A program made the position numbers and the translations under genes. The notes under the pieces were generated by a model. That model was not told the DNA's origin. It saw only the letters and a list, made by a program, of their open reading frames with translations, and did not search any database. Positions 62,718 to 64,000 of a DNA stretch of 64,000 bases are shown here, piece by piece. Origin of the DNA: Paraburkholderia humisilvae (GTDB lineage: Bacteria; Pseudomonadota; Gammaproteobacteria; Burkholderiales; Burkholderiaceae); the NCBI RefSeq assembly GCF_902859855.1, contig NZ_CADIKH010000012.1:149998-213997 (forward strand), in the 5' to 3' direction. Each line of letters starts with the position of its first letter. The stretch's first letter is position 1.

Positions 62718-63302
62718 TCAGTCGCCGAAACGTACGTTCAGCACAGTCGCGTTCTGGATCAGCACGTTCGCGCCTGAATTCTGGATCACGGTCGGCAAGC
62801 CGCTCGCATTCGCGAAGGAACCCTGACTGATCGAGTTCGATCCGGTCACAACGCGATTAGCCGTATTGTTCTGGACCGTACCGGTCAGGTCGTTCTGACC
62901 GATCAGCGCGTCGCCGCCGCGATGCGCGTCCAGTTCGTCCTCTGTCATCGCGACGCCGAATCCGTCGTCCTGCGCCGGCGATGTTGCCTGTGTCGTCTGT
63001 GTCGTCTGTGTCGTCTGTGTCGTCTGTGTCGTCTGTGTCGTCTGTGTCGTCTGTGTCGTCTGTGTCGTCTGTGTCGTCTGTGTCGTCTGTGTGGCCTGCG
63101 GCGCTTGCGTGGTGTGCGCAACGGCCGCGGGCGTCATGCCTGACCGCACGTCGGCTGCGGCGGAAACCGCTGCATCGGGTGCGACCGCTTGCGCCGTCGA
63201 AGACACCGGCGCCGTTCCATCGCCGGCGCACGCGAGACCGTGCACGGCGAGCATGATCGGTACGACGAGCAACGAAAAGCTCTTGCGCGCTTGCATGAGC
63301 AT
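62718..63302 (-). CDS. Exported protein with QTT repeat and RGG motif
   Basis: A 194-residue secreted protein. A signal peptide ends near residue 26. Residues about 72-104 are eleven perfect QTT tripeptides. TEDELDAHRGGDAL at 120-133 has the same LDxxRGG motif as the 498-residue neighbour. The last 60 residues are an Asn/Gln/Gly-rich domain (IGQNDLTGTVQNNTANR, SGLPTVIQNSGANVLIQN) that looks like beta-helical or amyloid-type repeats. Start could be ATG 63302 or 63296. It lies 14 bp upstream of the C39 peptidase gene. By context it is a secreted fibre subunit or its nucleator. Confidence 0.7.
   Translation of the reverse strand: MLMQARKSFSLLVVPIMLAVHGLACAGDGTAPVSSTAQAVAPDAAVSAAADVRSGMTPAAVAHTTQAPQATQTTQTTQTTQTTQTTQTTQTTQTTQTTQTTQTTQATSPAQDDGFGVAMTEDELDAHRGGDALIGQNDLTGTVQNNTANRVVTGSNSISQGSFANASGLPTVIQNSGANVLIQNATVLNVRFGD
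62991..63089. repeat. Eleven perfect tandem copies of a 9-bp unit
   Basis: TGTCGTCTG is repeated eleven times without a mismatch, followed by one degenerate copy TGTGGCCTG. It encodes the QTT tract on the minus strand. Because the unit is three codons, slippage would change protein length without breaking the frame. Confidence 0.97.
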
Positions 63303-63480
63303 CTCCTTCGTCCCGCTGCGGCGACACGCGCCGCGCCGGGACCGGATCCAGGGTCAGCGCCGGACGAGGCAACCGGCTTGCGTTGCCCGTCCGGTCGCGG
63401 AGCGCTTGCCGCGGAACGTGCTGGGGGGACGCACGTTCCGCGGCTCGCTCCTCGGCATCGACGTTCGAGGCGTCCGCGGA

Positions 63481-64000
63481 TCAATGTCCGACGGTGAGAT
63501 TCGCCTGAACGGTGATTGCCTGTTGCGCAAGCGAAGCTGCAGCAGTCGTCTGGTTCATCACCGAGATGCCCGCCGCCGATTGCGCCGCTGCCGTCATCGT
63601 GTTGCTCATGTTGAACGTCCCGGCATTGACGCTATTGCTGCCAGCCGCGCCGCCCGCACCGCCAGCGCCACCGGTTCCGGTCCCACCGGTTCCGGTTGCG
63701 CCTTCCGCGCCGGCCACGCCTGCTGCGCCGGCCGCACCTGCACCGCCGGTTGCGCTGCCGTTGGTCGCCGTCGATGTCGCGCTGCCGTTCGACGCCACGC
63801 CGCCCGTGCCGGTGCCACCCGCGCCGCCGTTGCCCGCGGTCGCAGTGGCCGTACCGCCATTGCCGCCGGTGCCGCTGCCTGCGCCGCCGGTCGCCGTGGT
63901 GTCACCGGTCGTGCCGGCACCGCCAGTCGCGGTTCCTGCACCGCCGGTCGCAGTGCCTGCGCCGCCGGCGCCACCCGCACCGCCAAGGCCGCCTGCGGAC
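63481..64000 (-). CDS. Gly/Ala/Thr-rich secreted protein, 3' part (start beyond window)
   Basis: The visible 172 residues are open to the right edge, so the start lies outside. About 115 residues are collagen- or PGRS-like low complexity, mostly G, A, T, S and N in GGAG, GTGG and ATGG triplets. A conserved-looking tail follows from NSVNAGTFNMSNTM: AAAQSAAGISVMNQTTAAAS then LAQQAITVQANLTVGH. The tail has the same Asn/Gln/Ser character as the domains of the two downstream proteins. It is 178 bp upstream of the QTT-repeat gene on the same strand. I infer a major structural subunit of a secreted fibre or matrix. GTG 63798 is internal, not the start. Confidence 0.6.
   Translation of the reverse strand, partial: SAGGLGGAGGAGGAGTATGGAGTATGGAGTTGDTTATGGAGSGTGGNGGTATATAGNGGAGGTGTGGVASNGSATSTATNGSATGGAGAAGAAGVAGAEGATGTGGTGTGGAGGAGGAAGSNSVNAGTFNMSNTMTAAAQSAAGISVMNQTTAAASLAQQAITVQANLTVGH

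Noticed and set aside
62991..63089. A CRISPR array
   Set aside because: The repeats are 9 bp, directly adjacent and without spacers, and lie inside a coding frame.
62922..63256. Plus-strand frames reading Leu-Cys-Arg or Ser-Val-Ser repeats through the tandem nonamers
   Set aside because: They are by-products of the 9-bp repeat. The minus-strand frame has the signal peptide, the RGG motif and the operon context.
1..64000. Mobile elements, prophage or integrated island borders
   Set aside because: I found no transposase, integrase, terminal inverted repeats or tRNA gene; gene content is accessory, but without marks of recent mobility in the sequence.

Overview
The window is high-GC DNA with dense, mostly ATG/GTG-started genes behind clear GGAG/AAGG ribosome sites. 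The content points to a Burkholderiaceae bacterium, most likely Paraburkholderia or a close relative. The supports are a LysR - llpE - RND pump - outer-membrane-factor locus in the order known from Burkholderia bpeT/llpE/bpeEF/oprC (ceo in B. cenocepacia), the ~1600-residue NAD-glutamate dehydrogenase, flhDC, and many sugar and amino-acid catabolic islands. Such a load of accessory catabolism is typical of a secondary chromosome, but no replicon marker (rRNA, tRNA, parAB, origin) is visible, so that is inference. I saw no insertion sequences, CRISPR arrays or phage genes.

Layout. 1-3.8 kb: the end of a fructose-type sugar ABC transporter operon (binding protein, permease, ATPase) followed by its ROK repressor. 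3.9-7.0 kb: a large GT51/penicillin-binding bifunctional enzyme. 7.2-9.9 kb: an FAD amine oxidase and small proteins. 9.9-17.2 kb: a hydroxyproline catabolic island (PAS-AraC regulator, three-subunit D-hydroxyproline dehydrogenase, proline-racemase-type epimerase, divergent DapA-type deaminase and an amino-acid binding protein). 17.3-20.6 kb: an orphan OmpR-type regulator with an atypical receiver, a DHA2 exporter, a small protein and a DoxX protein. 20.9-31.5 kb: a DeoR regulator opposed to a long minus-strand operon (two permeases, a double-NBD ATPase, binding protein, PfkB kinase, FucU-type mutarotase, an ALDH16-like two-domain aldehyde dehydrogenase and DeoC). The simplest reading is uptake and use of 2-deoxyribose or a related sugar: phosphorylation, aldol cleavage to glyceraldehyde-3-phosphate plus acetaldehyde, then acetaldehyde oxidation.

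31.9-38.5 kb: class I fructose-bisphosphate aldolase, a FixJ-type regulator, a LysR regulator, a small membrane protein plus SnoaL-like protein opposite an XRE regulator (with a pair of matching 17-bp palindromes between them), and an isolated flhDC pair behind a 606-bp AT-rich leader with regularly spaced GTTACA boxes. 38.6-49.4 kb: MntH, an acyl-CoA-dehydrogenase-like flavoprotein and the RND drug-efflux operon with its LysR regulator. 49.5-58.4 kb: small exported proteins, a nucleoside-permease-family (NUP) protein, a cation diffusion facilitator, SelD and NAD-glutamate dehydrogenase.

58.9-64.0 kb holds the most interesting part: an outer-membrane barrel with an N-terminal coiled coil, convergent with a minus-strand operon of a C39-type peptidase and three repetitive, low-complexity exported proteins. 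Two of these carry a LDxxRGG motif just before their conserved Asn/Gln-rich C-terminal domains. The parts list resembles the Pseudomonas Fap functional-amyloid system (FapD peptidase, FapF channel, Fap fibre subunits), but the fibre-like proteins look unlike FapB/FapC, so this may be an undescribed variant. The operon runs off the right edge.
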